Of a stretch of DNA of 64,000 bases, positions 44,924-54,198 are shown piece after piece. The DNA is from CALOFP01 sp942492635 (lineage in GTDB: Bacteria; UBP6; UBA1177; CALOFP01). The translations under genes were made by a program, and so were the position numbers. The notes beneath the pieces are model-generated. The model was given only the letters and a program-made list of their open reading frames with translations, did not search any database and had not been told where the DNA came from. Each line of letters starts with the position of its first letter. Position 1 is the first letter of the stretch. The stretch is from contig CALOFP010000003.1 in NCBI GenBank assembly GCA_942492635.1, forward strand, positions 434,001 to 498,000. The letters are read 5' to 3'.

Positions 44924-46363
44924 TAAATTCTTCAAATAATCAAAGCTTGTTTTCATAAATAAAAGCACGTAGGACCTGTTAGCATTAATGGGGCGAAGGG
45001 CCATTAACTGTCGGCTAATAGCCGCTTTTTCTTCAAAAAGCAAATTTGTTTTACCAACTCCTGAACCTTTAACTGTAAGTAAAATATCACCTTTAATAGC
45101 TAAAGCTCTATCAACTTCAGTCCACCTACTTGGAGTCGGTGATTGATTGCCAAAATCAGCTGGACCTGTATAGTAAGAAAAACCTTTATTTATAGTATTA
45201 TATTCATTAGGTTTTAGGTGTTGTCCAGAGACTAATTCTATGAGGTCACCAATTTTGCATAAACACCACCCTTCCGGCAATTCAAATGGGATTTCATCCT
45301 CTTTTATTTCGGGTAGAGGTTTCTGCTTTTTTATTTTTCCTTCTTTTATCAGTTTTGCCTTTTCATTTTTGATTTTTTCAAGAAGGACGCTGGCGGGTTC
45401 GTCGTTTGGGTCTTGTTTTACTAGTTTTCCCTGGACTGCTAGTTGGAGGATTGCCTTTTTTAACTCTTTTACATTCTCCGGTGTGGAAAAGAGGAGGTTG
45501 AAGTTCTCCACTATATTTTGCCAATTCGATGAAAAATTGTCTGAATTTTCAGAAGTCAGAAGTTGATTAAGAGATGATTTACCCAATGAAAGTCTCTTTG
45601 CATCTTTTTCAGCTTTCTCTTTCTCCATTTTGTCACAAAGAGCCATCAGGCTATCCACTTTGGCGACAATGCGTTTTTGCTCGGAAATAGGCGGTACCAG
45701 AACAGGGATACTGTTCATCTTCACCTGATTCATTTTTGGCTGAGCTGTACCTGTAACATATGGTTTTAGATCAATAGAATTTATGTATAAACAAAGATAA
45801 TTCAAGAAAGGTTCTGATATACTATCTATAACGTGTGCATGATTATTTACCCAATATTTACCATATGCCATGAATGCAATTGGAGTTGAACGGTTTATTA
45901 AATTTGCACCATCCTCACCTATTAGTAGTAAAGTTTTGTCAAAAATATAACCATCTATTTTATCTATAACACCGGATGCACCGTAATAATCATACTCACC
46001 TTGTCTGGTAATTCGGACGTCTCTTGACAATGGGATCCTATCACCGTCTCTCAAATATATTAATTCTCCAAATCTTTCTATTAACCAACCTTTTGGTATT
46101 TGGTATTTTTTCCCATCATCTGTAATTTTGGCTATTTTTTTTGTTCTTTTGATTTTTCCTTCTTTTATCAGTTTTTCCTTCTCTTTTTTGATTTTTTCAA
46201 GGAGTATTTCGGCGGGTTCATCGCTGGGATCCTGCTCTGTGAGTTTTCCCTGTACTGCGAGCTGAAGAATCATTTCTCTTATTTTTTTTATGCCTCCTGG
46301 GGCGTCGGCAATTATATCAAAGTTTTCAAAAAGCATATTTACAATTTCAATATTTTCACTCAT
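44762..46363 (-). CDS. hsdS: Type I restriction enzyme specificity subunit HsdS, C-terminus altered by duplication
   Basis: A 533-residue DNA-specificity subunit with the usual two target-recognition domains (about 85 to 225 and 355 to 495), each preceded by a near-repeat segment (LQLAVQGKL...EGKIKR/K) and followed by a conserved helix (QKRIVAKVDSLMALCDKME; QKRIVTKVDALMELCDKLE). The protein ends abruptly in FFFLLV. The downstream duplicate copy carries the expected ending, LEKNLEKSEGRAEVL and about ten more residues before a TAG at about 44574. So the gene lost about 18 to 20 native C-terminal residues to a duplication, or the assembly is wrong here. It overlaps the DUF1016 gene by 4 bp. Confidence 0.93.
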   Translation of the reverse strand: MSENIEIVNMLFENFDIIADAPGGIKKIREMILQLAVQGKLTEQDPSDEPAEILLEKIKKEKEKLIKEGKIKRTKKIAKITDDGKKYQIPKGWLIERFGELIYLRDGDRIPLSRDVRITRQGEYDYYGASGVIDKIDGYIFDKTLLLIGEDGANLINRSTPIAFMAYGKYWVNNHAHVIDSISEPFLNYLCLYINSIDLKPYVTGTAQPKMNQVKMNSIPVLVPPISEQKRIVAKVDSLMALCDKMEKEKAEKDAKRLSLGKSSLNQLLTSENSDNFSSNWQNIVENFNLLFSTPENVKELKKAILQLAVQGKLVKQDPNDEPASVLLEKIKNEKAKLIKEGKIKKQKPLPEIKEDEIPFELPEGWCLCKIGDLIELVSGQHLKPNEYNTINKGFSYYTGPADFGNQSPTPSRWTEVDRALAIKGDILLTVKGSGVGKTNLLFEEKAAISRQLMALRPINANRSYVLLFMKTSFDYLKNLSVGIAIPGISRDDVLNRVFPLPPNVEQKRIVTKVDALMELCDKLEKNFFFLLV

Positions 46364-47532
46364 TTATTTTCAAGCCTCTCTTTCAATCTCTGCTCAATCA
46401 ATTTCCGTTCCCGTTGCAGTTCTTTCGCAAGCTCTTCCTCTGTCGGAAGATAGAGCATGTATTTAGATGCAAAGAGTTTTTCATTGTCATTAAGAACTGA
46501 GTATTTCACTATTGTGGAATCTTTTTCAGTGCAGAGGATAATTCCCACTGTCGGGTTATGGTTGTCATTCTTTTCAAGATCGTCAAACATTCTTACATAC
46601 ATGTCCATCTGGCCGACATCCTGATGTGTCAGCTCACCTATCTTTAAGTCGATTATGACAAAACAGTTCAGATGGTAGTTGAAAAATACCAGATCGATGT
46701 AAAAATTTTTGGTATCGGTCACAATCCTTTTTTGCCGGGCAACAAAGGCAAAACCTTTTCCGAGTTCGAGGATAAAGGATTGAAGATTGTCAATAATTGC
46801 CTGCTCAAGGTCGGCTTCGTGAAACTGTTTTGAATCAGGCAAACCTAAAAAATCCAATATATACGGCGACTTTATAACATCGCCCGGTTTTTCGACTTCC
46901 TGGCCTTTACCGGCCAGCTCCAACACTCCTTTTTTATTACTGCTTTTCAGAAGCCGCGCAAAGAGAAAGGAGTTAATCTGCCGCTGCAGAACGGGCACAC
47001 TCCAACCTTCTCTTTCTGCTTCAATTTCGTAAAACATCCTTTCGTTATTATTTTCCACCTTACTCAGAGTTCTGTAGTGCGACCAGCTCAGTGAGCTTGA
47101 AAAACCGTTAACTGAATCACTCTTTTCAACTGAGAATTGCATGTCATCCAAAACTCCACAAGGCTTGTGGAGAATTGCTTCCGAGTCGGATTCTCCACAA
47201 AGCTTGTGGAGAATTACAGGGTTCCGATTTGAGTACACAAGGTAGAATTGCCTGAAATACCAAAGATTTGTCGTTGAAAATCCTTTGCCATACTTTCTGT
47301 TGAGCTTTTTTGAGAGATCTTCAACAACCGTCTTCCCATATTCGGCCCGCTCTTCACCGCCCTGAATCTCCTCGACTATTGCTCTGCCTATAAGCCAGTA
47401 GGCAATCACCATGTTGCTGTTTACACTCTTAACGACATTTGATTTTGCCTGCTCAAGTATGGAGACAACTTTGTCAAAGAGATCGGCGTTTTCAGGGACT
47501 TTTATAAGCTCGGAGCCCCTGTCTGTGGTCAT
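46360..47532 (-). CDS. DUF1016 (YhcG-type) PD-(D/E)XK nuclease domain protein
   Basis: A 390-residue protein. The N-terminal DUF1016_N helical domain (about 20 to 180) is followed by a PD-(D/E)XK nuclease domain (about 215 to 355), with YIDLVFFNYHLNCFVIIDLK carrying the D and DxK residues and QMDMYVRMFDD after it. YhcG-type proteins are linked to defence and to DNA junction cleavage, but the function is not settled. The gene is embedded in the type I operon, overlapping hsdM and hsdS by 4 bp on each side, so the products are made together. Confidence 0.9.
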   Translation of the reverse strand: MTTDRGSELIKVPENADLFDKVVSILEQAKSNVVKSVNSNMVIAYWLIGRAIVEEIQGGEERAEYGKTVVEDLSKKLNRKYGKGFSTTNLWYFRQFYLVYSNRNPVILHKLCGESDSEAILHKPCGVLDDMQFSVEKSDSVNGFSSSLSWSHYRTLSKVENNNERMFYEIEAEREGWSVPVLQRQINSFLFARLLKSSNKKGVLELAGKGQEVEKPGDVIKSPYILDFLGLPDSKQFHEADLEQAIIDNLQSFILELGKGFAFVARQKRIVTDTKNFYIDLVFFNYHLNCFVIIDLKIGELTHQDVGQMDMYVRMFDDLEKNDNHNPTVGIILCTEKDSTIVKYSVLNDNEKLFASKYMLYLPTEEELAKELQRERKLIEQRLKERLENK

Positions 47533-48977
47533 TTTCTGTCTCCAAGCGCTTCCATGAGCTCTTTTTTAAGCTGATCCCTGGTATCTTCCATCTCTTTCAC
47601 GATTTCGTTGTAGTGCGTAAGAATCTCCTGTGGATCACCGTGATCTTCATCAACAACGTTGGGATTCTTGATATCGAGGTTGTAGTTGTTCTTCTCAATT
47701 TCCTTCAGCGACACTTTCCAGGCAAATTCACTCTCTTTTCTCTTCTTCCACCACTTTTTCTCGGGCTCGAACTCTTCAATGCGTATGGGCTTTGACTTGT
47801 TGTAGGATTTGTACCCTTCCGGATATGGATGCTCGTAGTACCACACATGTTTTGTGGGACCGCCTTTTTCAAAAAAGAGAAGGTTGGTTTTGATGCCGGT
47901 GTATGGATTGAATACGCCGTTCGGTAGCCTCACGATTGTGTGAAGATTGAATTCATTTAGTAGTTTCTGCTTTATCCTTGTCTTCACACCTTCGCCGAAA
48001 AGTGTTCCGTCGGGAAGAACTATTGCGGCTCTTCCGTTGGTTTTAAGCTTTTTCATTATGAATACAAGGAAAAGATCTGCAGTTTCTCTTGTCTGAAACT
48101 CTTTAGGAAAGTTTGCTTCAATTCCATCCTCTTCAACTCCACCGAAAGGCGGATTTGTTATTATGCAATCAACTCTCTCTTTGGGTCCTATTTCACGCAG
48201 GGGCCGTGAGAGTGTGTTGTCGTGTCTGATTTTTGATGGAACTTCTATCCCGTGCAGCAGCATGTTTGTGACTGCAAGCATGTGTGGAAGCGGCTTTTTT
48301 TCAACACCTAATATTGAATCCTGAAGTATTTTTTTATCATCGGGAGTTTTCACCTGTTTTCTGAGGTGTTCGATTGAATTTACAAGGAATCCACCGGTTC
48401 CGCATGCCGGGTCGAGTACGCTCTCGCCGAGCTTCGGATTAACCATATCGACCATAAACTGGGTTACAGCTCTGGGCGTATAGTACTCACCGGAATTTCC
48501 AGCCGACTGGAGATCTTTAAGGATTTTTTCATAGATATCATTAAAAAGATGCCTGTCTTTCGATGATGTAAAGTCGACATCGCCCTCGATGGTGTTGATA
48601 ACCTGTCTGAGCAGTGTTCCAGATTTCATGTAGTTGTAGCTGTCTTCAAATACGGAGCCTACAACTCGCGCCCTTTCGTCGGCACCGGCCTTGGATGCAA
48701 GCGTTTTAAGCGCCGGAAAGAGATCGTTATTCACAAAATCGATAATTTCATCGCCTGTTATGCCCTCTTCGTTTTTTGCCCATGCTCTCCACCTGAATCG
48801 GCTCGGTATTGGTGATTTATAATTTGGAACTGTTATTTCCCACTCTTCTTCCTTGTCGTCAAATATTTTCAGGAAAAGAAGCCACACTATCTGACTTATT
48901 CTCTGAGCGTCACCATCAACACCCACATCCTTTCTCATGATATCCTGAATTGTTTTTATAAGCGTTCCGATTGTCAT
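47529..48977 (-). CDS. hsdM: Type I restriction-modification methyltransferase subunit HsdM
   Basis: A 482-residue N6-adenine methyltransferase. An N-terminal helical HsdM domain precedes the catalytic core with the SAM-binding motif DPACGTGGFLV and the catalytic NPPFGG. With HsdS it methylates the recognition sequence to protect host DNA. An AGGAGAG ribosome site precedes the ATG. It lies 24 bp after hsdR and overlaps the DUF1016 gene by 4 bp. Confidence 0.96.
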   Translation of the reverse strand: MTIGTLIKTIQDIMRKDVGVDGDAQRISQIVWLLFLKIFDDKEEEWEITVPNYKSPIPSRFRWRAWAKNEEGITGDEIIDFVNNDLFPALKTLASKAGADERARVVGSVFEDSYNYMKSGTLLRQVINTIEGDVDFTSSKDRHLFNDIYEKILKDLQSAGNSGEYYTPRAVTQFMVDMVNPKLGESVLDPACGTGGFLVNSIEHLRKQVKTPDDKKILQDSILGVEKKPLPHMLAVTNMLLHGIEVPSKIRHDNTLSRPLREIGPKERVDCIITNPPFGGVEEDGIEANFPKEFQTRETADLFLVFIMKKLKTNGRAAIVLPDGTLFGEGVKTRIKQKLLNEFNLHTIVRLPNGVFNPYTGIKTNLLFFEKGGPTKHVWYYEHPYPEGYKSYNKSKPIRIEEFEPEKKWWKKRKESEFAWKVSLKEIEKNNYNLDIKNPNVVDEDHGDPQEILTHYNEIVKEMEDTRDQLKKELMEALGDRK

Positions 48978-49001
48978 ATTCTCTCCTATCGAAAATCCGT
49001 G

Positions 49002-51374
49002 CTACGCCACAGTGTTGTATATTTCATTTTCCAGTTCTGCTAAAGCCAGTTCATACTGTTCTTTTCCACCGAAACTTTTTATTATTTCCACAGGTGTTCC
49101 GATTTCTGAAATCGGATGAATTGTTAAAACCTGCATCTGTTCAATGTGCTCAATTCCTTCGTCCGCGTATTTTTCTACCAATGCATCAAGTACTTTTCTG
49201 GCTGTCTCACCATATTTTGTAAAAGAATCTCTCTTTTTTACATTTTCAGCACGCTCTTTTCTTGTAAGGGGCGGCTGTCCCCAAGCAATATGACACACCA
49301 GGTCAAAAGGATCAAGTTCTTTTCCCACTTCGTCATAAAGTGCGTCGAGAAGAACTCCGTTTTCTGCAAACTCTTCCAGAACCGCTTTCTTTTTGTCCGA
49401 TTCACTCCACTTTTTTATAAATTCATCGAGGGATTTGTACTCTTTTGTTATTGTTTTCTTTGTGTAGTCTTTTAGAGATTCTGTAATAAGTTTTCCATCA
49501 TTGCCGTAATACTGCACTCTTTCAGCAACAACACTTACACAAACATCATTTACGTGATATTTTTTTACATCGGGTGGAAGATCACCCTCCGGAAATCCGG
49601 GATAAGCATCGCCACCCTCCGGAAAACCGCCTTCAATGCCTCCATCGATTTCTTCCTCTCCCTCTTCTTCTTCCGGAGGAACCGGCGAGTCATCGGGTTT
49701 CGGATTGTATATCTGCACAGGTTCACCATCAAAATCCGGATCGGCAAAAAGCTCTGTTGCCTTTTTGAAATCCATTATTGTGAAGTAGAACTTGTCGAAA
49801 TCTTCGTTTATTCTTGTGCCTCGTCCAATGATCTGTTTAAACTCTGTCATTGACTGAATCCTCTGATCCAGCACAATAAGTTTGCAGGTTTGCGCATCCA
49901 CACCGGTTGTCATAAGTTTTGATGTTGTAGCAATTACAGGGTATCTCTCTTCAGGATCGATAAAGTTGTCAAGTTGAGCTTTCCCTATCTCATTGTCTCC
50001 GGTAATTCTCATTACATATTTTTCGTTATCTGCGGCAATATCCGCATTTTCGTTTACTATTGCCTGCCTCATACGCTCGGCATGGTCAATATCCTGGCAA
50101 AAGATTATTGTTTTTGCATACCTATCGGTAGCTTTTAAAAAGTCCGAAACCTTTTTAGCGACAAGCTCTGTTCTTGCATCTATCACTAGTTTCCTGTCAA
50201 AATCGCTCTGGTTGTATATCCTGTCTTCAATTTCATTCCCGTATTTATCCACTCTGCCCTTTTCCGGTCTCCAGCCTGTCAGATCCTTGTCAAAATCTAT
50301 TCTGACAACTTTGTAAGGTGCTAAAAAGCCATCTTCAATACCCTGTTTTAGTGAATATGTGTATACAGGGTCACCAAAGTAATGAATGTTTGAGACATCT
50401 TTTGTCTCTTTGGGCGTAGCGGTGAGTCCTATCTGTGTTGCCGTTTTAAAGTATGTTAAAATCTCTCTCCAGGCACTGTCAGCTGCCGCACTGCCTCTGT
50501 GACACTCATCAACAACAATAAGATCAAAAAAATCAGGTGAAAACTGCTTGTAGATGTTTTTCTCTTCTTCGCTTCCTGTTACGGCCTGATAAAGTGAGAG
50601 GTATATTTCGTAAGCTTTATTTGCCTGTCTCTTCTTTATTTTTGTCATGACTTTTCCAAATGGCTTAAAATCATTTGTCTTTGTCTGATCTACAAGGATA
50701 TTTCTATCTGCCAGAAAAAGAACCCTCTTCTTTGCGCCTGATTTCCAAAGCCTCCAAATGATTTGAAAAGCTGTGTAGGTTTTGCCGGTACCTGTAGCCA
50801 TTACCAGCAGAATTCTGTCATCACCTTTTGCAATAGCATCAATAGTTTTGTTGATTGCATTCATCTGGTAGTATCTTGGAGTTTTTCCGCTGCCGTCATT
50901 GTGATAATCATGGGTAATTACTTTTTCTTGCTCTGGAGTTATTCCTTTTGATTCGCAATAAATGCCCCAAAGTTCTTCAGGCGACGGTAACTGATTTAAA
51001 GTTATTTCTTTTTCAACTTTTCCGTCACATGTAAGTTTATTGTGAAAAAGGAAACCATCTCCATTAGAACTGAAAACGAACGGAACATCTATCATTTCTG
51101 CATATTCAAGTGCCTGTTGCATTCCAGCACCCAATGAATAGGTGTTGTCCTTTGCTTCTATGACTGCAATGGGAATGTTCGGCTTGTATTCTAATATATA
51201 ATCAGCTCTTTTGTGTTTACCACGGGAAAAAACCTTTCCTCGAACAATTATGCGACCTTTTGTGAGAGTAACCTGTTCTCTTACCTGGGTCATAATATCC
51301 CATCCGGCTTTTTTTATTGCAGGAGTAATATATTTGGTACATATGTCCTGTTCTGTCATTGATTTTTTATCCAT
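49002..51374 (-). CDS. hsdR: Type I restriction endonuclease/translocase subunit HsdR
   Basis: A 790-residue EcoEI-type restriction subunit from the ATG at 51374, which has GGAGAG six bases upstream; a TTG at 51416 would add 14 residues without a ribosome site. The N-terminal nuclease domain shows the PD-(D/E)XK pattern (RADYILEYKPNIPIAVIEAK). The SF2 motor follows: MATGTGKTYTA (Walker A), DECHRG (motif II), GLTATPKE (motif III) and IGRGTRINED (motif VI). An acidic Glu/Gly-rich linker near 600 leads to the C-terminal domain. It cleaves unmodified DNA after translocation. First gene of the hsdR-hsdM-DUF1016-hsdS operon. Confidence 0.96.
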   Translation of the reverse strand: MDKKSMTEQDICTKYITPAIKKAGWDIMTQVREQVTLTKGRIIVRGKVFSRGKHKRADYILEYKPNIPIAVIEAKDNTYSLGAGMQQALEYAEMIDVPFVFSSNGDGFLFHNKLTCDGKVEKEITLNQLPSPEELWGIYCESKGITPEQEKVITHDYHNDGSGKTPRYYQMNAINKTIDAIAKGDDRILLVMATGTGKTYTAFQIIWRLWKSGAKKRVLFLADRNILVDQTKTNDFKPFGKVMTKIKKRQANKAYEIYLSLYQAVTGSEEEKNIYKQFSPDFFDLIVVDECHRGSAAADSAWREILTYFKTATQIGLTATPKETKDVSNIHYFGDPVYTYSLKQGIEDGFLAPYKVVRIDFDKDLTGWRPEKGRVDKYGNEIEDRIYNQSDFDRKLVIDARTELVAKKVSDFLKATDRYAKTIIFCQDIDHAERMRQAIVNENADIAADNEKYVMRITGDNEIGKAQLDNFIDPEERYPVIATTSKLMTTGVDAQTCKLIVLDQRIQSMTEFKQIIGRGTRINEDFDKFYFTIMDFKKATELFADPDFDGEPVQIYNPKPDDSPVPPEEEEGEEEIDGGIEGGFPEGGDAYPGFPEGDLPPDVKKYHVNDVCVSVVAERVQYYGNDGKLITESLKDYTKKTITKEYKSLDEFIKKWSESDKKKAVLEEFAENGVLLDALYDEVGKELDPFDLVCHIAWGQPPLTRKERAENVKKRDSFTKYGETARKVLDALVEKYADEGIEHIEQMQVLTIHPISEIGTPVEIIKSFGGKEQYELALAELENEIYNTVA

Positions 51375-51544
51375 ATGACACTCTCCATGGTAAAATGATC
51401 TAAATAATTTAGTCAAATTTAGAATACAAATTCAGAAGACTCAAAGCAAACTTTTTATTTAGATTTATCAAACAAGCATAAAGGAACCTGAATTGATCCG
51501 GATTGTTTTTATTCATTCCTATTTAATCTTTAGTGGGTCTAATT

Positions 51545-51564
51545 CCCCGAAGCTTGCTGCGGGG
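51545..51564. repeat. Short palindrome between hsdR and the following small gene
   Basis: CCCCG and CGGGG bracket AAGCTTGCTG. No T run of terminator length follows. It lies between two divergent transcription units, so a terminator role is unlikely; it is more like a REP-type palindrome. Confidence 0.5.
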
Positions 51565-51587
51565 TTCTTAATTAAAATGAAAAAGCA

Positions 51588-51615
51588 TTGACTTTGTATT
51601 TCTATATCATATTCT
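51588..51615 (+). promoter_or_regulatory. Promoter-like sequence before the 72-codon ORF
   Basis: TTGACT and TATTCT separated by 16 bases, 35 bases before the start codon of the small ORF. Both boxes are close to the sigma-70 consensus. Confidence 0.45.
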
Positions 51616-51649
51616 TTTATTAATTATTTGAGAGGTGTAATATATCATA

Positions 51650-51868
51650 ATGAAACGTCTGGAATGCAGTGACTCTCAAGAGGCTGCAATTTATGTGCGG
51701 AATCGGTGCTGTGATTCTGAAAAGGATATTTTCGATCGTATGCACTATTATTTTCCGTGGTACAAAGCAAACAAGGCGACAATTATGAAACTTTCAGAGG
51801 CAAAATCACCTGCCGGATTAGAAAACCTAAGAAAATTTGTTAGAAGAGAACAAAAATGTGACAGATAG
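51650..51868 (+). CDS. Small hypothetical protein, 72 residues
   Basis: A short frame with GAGAGGTG eleven bases upstream and a promoter-like sequence further up. The product is charged, with three cysteines (one in LECSDS, a pair in RCC) and an aromatic stretch MHYYFPWYK. I recognise no family. It sits divergently beside hsdR and 84 bp before the EVE-like/HNH gene, in the right place for a small regulator, but that is speculation. Confidence 0.4.
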   Translation: MKRLECSDSQEAAIYVRNRCCDSEKDIFDRMHYYFPWYKANKATIMKLSEAKSPAGLENLRKFVRREQKCDR

Positions 51869-51952
51869 TATAAGGGTAATGATCTTGCACAACATTGATG
51901 GACTTTCATTGCTTTAAAAACTAAAAACCTTTAATAATTTCCGGAGGCAACT

Positions 51953-53215
51953 ATGAACTATTGGCTTTACACGGTATCAAATTCAAGAGCGAATGAAGAA
52001 GGATGGTACTTTCTGCAAGATGACGGAACCAAAAGAGACGCAACAGTTGAAAGCTATTTGGAAATTGTCAGAAAAGAAAGTTTTCCTGAGATTAACAAAT
52101 GGCATGCCCATTATCTACTGAAAAATGTGAAAGAAGGCGACCAAATTGTAATATATGGAGCAGGCCATCATATTATCGGTTTCGGTAATGTAAAGGGCTG
52201 CGATCTTAATGAAAAAGAAATCCATATTGAAATTGATTATAAAGCCACTTTCATGCTCTTAAAGAAGGAAATAAAAAGAGACGACTTCAAAAAGTACATA
52301 TTAAATGAAAAAGGTGATATTACTGAGAAAAGGCAACTGAACAACGTCACAACCATTGACAACCGTATTTCGGAATTGCTCTTCAGTGAGGAAGAAAGAA
52401 AAGAGATTTTCTACAATTCAAAAAAGAAAGAAGTGAATCAGGAAGAACGCGCATTCAGGGCCTGGAATATCCTCTATGAAGTTGCCCAAAAAAGAGGGAC
52501 AATAACCTACAGTGATCTTGCTCAGAAAATGAATGTTCATCATAGAACTTGTACATATTTCCTTAATAAAATACAGACATATTGCATGGAAGAGAAACTA
52601 CCCCCTTTAACAATATTGGTTGTTAGTAAAGACAACACTACTCCAAGTTCAGGTTTTATTGCCTGGGATGTGGATGATTTTGAGAATGGTCTTGAGAAAG
52701 TTTATGAAAATTCGGAAGTTTTTAAAGACAATCCATTTGAATATGCCGCCGAAGGGGATGTTCTCGATAGTTTGGTTAAGGATATTTTAAATGGTGATAA
52801 AACTTATAACCAAGTATATGCGCGAGTAAAAACAAGAGGTCAGGCTCAGAAATTTTTCAGAAAAGCCCTATTGGATGTATATGACGGGAAATGTGCTTTT
52901 TGCGATTTAAATATTGAGAGCGTACTATCAGCCTCGCACATATTACCATGGAGCGAAGCAGATCAAGTCGAAAGAATAAATCCGACTAACGGTATTTTGC
53001 TTTGCGGAAATCATCACAGTCTCTTCGATAGTGGCTTTCTAACAATCAACGAAGATTATGAAATAGAAAAAGGTGTCAAAGAGCTTAAAAAGAATCAGTT
53101 CACACATATAGATAATATTATCGGTAAAAAGATGAATCTTCCGAAGAGAAAGGAATTTCATCCTGATATCGAAAATGTCCGTAAAAAAAGCAGGCTTCTC
53201 TCCGGTGACAAATAA
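51953..53215 (+). CDS. EVE-like / winged-helix / HNH endonuclease, candidate modification-dependent restriction enzyme
   Basis: A 420-residue, three-part protein. Residues 1 to about 125 resemble an EVE/PUA-like domain (MNYWLYTVSNSRANEEGWYF at the start, later GDQIVIYGAGHHIIGFGNV), a fold that in known enzymes reads modified bases. Residues about 165 to 245 form a winged-helix-like region (GTITYSDLAQKMNVHHR, LPPLTILVV) seen in some HNH restriction proteins. The C-terminal HNH nuclease (about 310 to 365) has CAFCDLN, SASHILPWSEA, NPTNGILLCGNHH and FDSG. EVE-HNH enzymes cut DNA with 5-methyl- or 5-hydroxymethylcytosine. A GGAGG ribosome site precedes the ATG. It lies next to the type I system. 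Confidence 0.85.
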   Translation: MNYWLYTVSNSRANEEGWYFLQDDGTKRDATVESYLEIVRKESFPEINKWHAHYLLKNVKEGDQIVIYGAGHHIIGFGNVKGCDLNEKEIHIEIDYKATFMLLKKEIKRDDFKKYILNEKGDITEKRQLNNVTTIDNRISELLFSEEERKEIFYNSKKKEVNQEERAFRAWNILYEVAQKRGTITYSDLAQKMNVHHRTCTYFLNKIQTYCMEEKLPPLTILVVSKDNTTPSSGFIAWDVDDFENGLEKVYENSEVFKDNPFEYAAEGDVLDSLVKDILNGDKTYNQVYARVKTRGQAQKFFRKALLDVYDGKCAFCDLNIESVLSASHILPWSEADQVERINPTNGILLCGNHHSLFDSGFLTINEDYEIEKGVKELKKNQFTHIDNIIGKKMNLPKRKEFHPDIENVRKKSRLLSGDK

Positions 53216-53985
53216 TCCAATATTCTAATAAAAGCACAGCTGTCATGCATACATACCTTTTTAACCGTCTTTTACAACAATAATCATTTGAATTCTTTTA
53301 TAGTTTCACCCACTCCGGGGCTCAAGATATTTGGGGAGGTGGAGATGTTTCCTTGGCGGCTACAATAGTTTCAAACCTCCGGTGCTGGGCTGCGGGTTTT
53401 CTGGTTAAGGCGAAAGAATCCTATAACACAAGATTTATTGTAGCGCTTTCAAAAACATTATCGCCACTAACTCAGCTCCCCTTTCAGGCTCGGTACAAAT
53501 ATTTCTGTGAAAATAGCGGCTGGAGCGGTGATTATTAAAATAATTTGATGATTTAAGGGACCGGGTTGGTGTCGATATTTATATTTCGGTGAGTTCAGGT
53601 GCTGTTTTTGGTTCGGTGAAAATAATGTGGCTTTGATAGGATCTGTTTTGATGCGGATATTGTTTTTACGGCTATGTTAGCGGCTGGTATGTATCAAATA
53701 ACTTTTTGGATGATGTTTGAGACACGTTTTTGGTTTTTTGCAAATATTCTGGATGTGTTTACTGAAAATGTTATGTGGAAACGGAAAGAAATTAAATGAA
53801 AGTATGGTTTATTGTTAATCACAACTAAGGCTAATCTTTAACGACTAGAACTTATCTGTCTATTTTAATATCAATTGATGAGTAAATAAATAAGGATCAC
53901 AATTTTTGATTACTTTGACTTTGCATATAACTTTCCGTATGTTTGTTTACGATTTTGGATTTTTAGTTTTTAAGGGAGAAAAATT
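53216..53985. other. Long intergenic region without a supported gene
   Basis: About 770 bases. The first half holds a GC-richer stretch (about 53310 to 53510) that includes a 61-codon frame without ribosome site and the words GGCTACAATAG and ATTGTAGCGC, which are near-inverse copies of each other. The second half is T-rich and repetitive-looking (GATATT, GGTTCGG, GGCTxxxT), loosely like 32040 to 32140. It probably holds decayed repeats and the promoter of the zinc-ribbon gene. Confidence 0.45.
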
Positions 53986-54198
53986 ATGTCGAACAGTAAA
54001 TGGAAATGCATGAAGTGTGGTAATACACATTTCGAGACAGATGAAATTGCCACAACCGGTACCGGTTTTTCAAAATTTTTCGATATCCAGAACAGGTCTT
54101 TTACTACCGTCACCTGTATAAAGTGTAAATACACTGAAATTTATAAGACGGAAACCAGCGGTCTAGATAACATCTTGGATTTTCTTGCTGATCTGTAA
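53986..54198 (+). CDS. Zinc-ribbon protein (nucleic-acid-binding type, COG3478-like)
   Basis: A 70-residue protein with two CxxC knuckles, WKCMKCGN near the start and VTCIKCKYTEIY in the middle, spaced as in the small zinc-ribbon proteins annotated as predicted nucleic-acid-binding proteins. The sequence FSKFFDIQNRSFTTVTC is typical of that family. A GGGAG ribosome site lies eight bases upstream. It stands alone; function unknown. Confidence 0.85.
   Translation: MSNSKWKCMKCGNTHFETDEIATTGTGFSKFFDIQNRSFTTVTCIKCKYTEIYKTETSGLDNILDFLADL

Noticed and set aside
51545..51564. Terminator between hsdR and the small ORF
   Set aside because: The hairpin has no adequate T run and both neighbouring genes are transcribed away from it.
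53353..53538. 61-codon plus-strand frame after the HNH gene
   Set aside because: No ribosome site, no family, and it overlaps repeat-like sequence.
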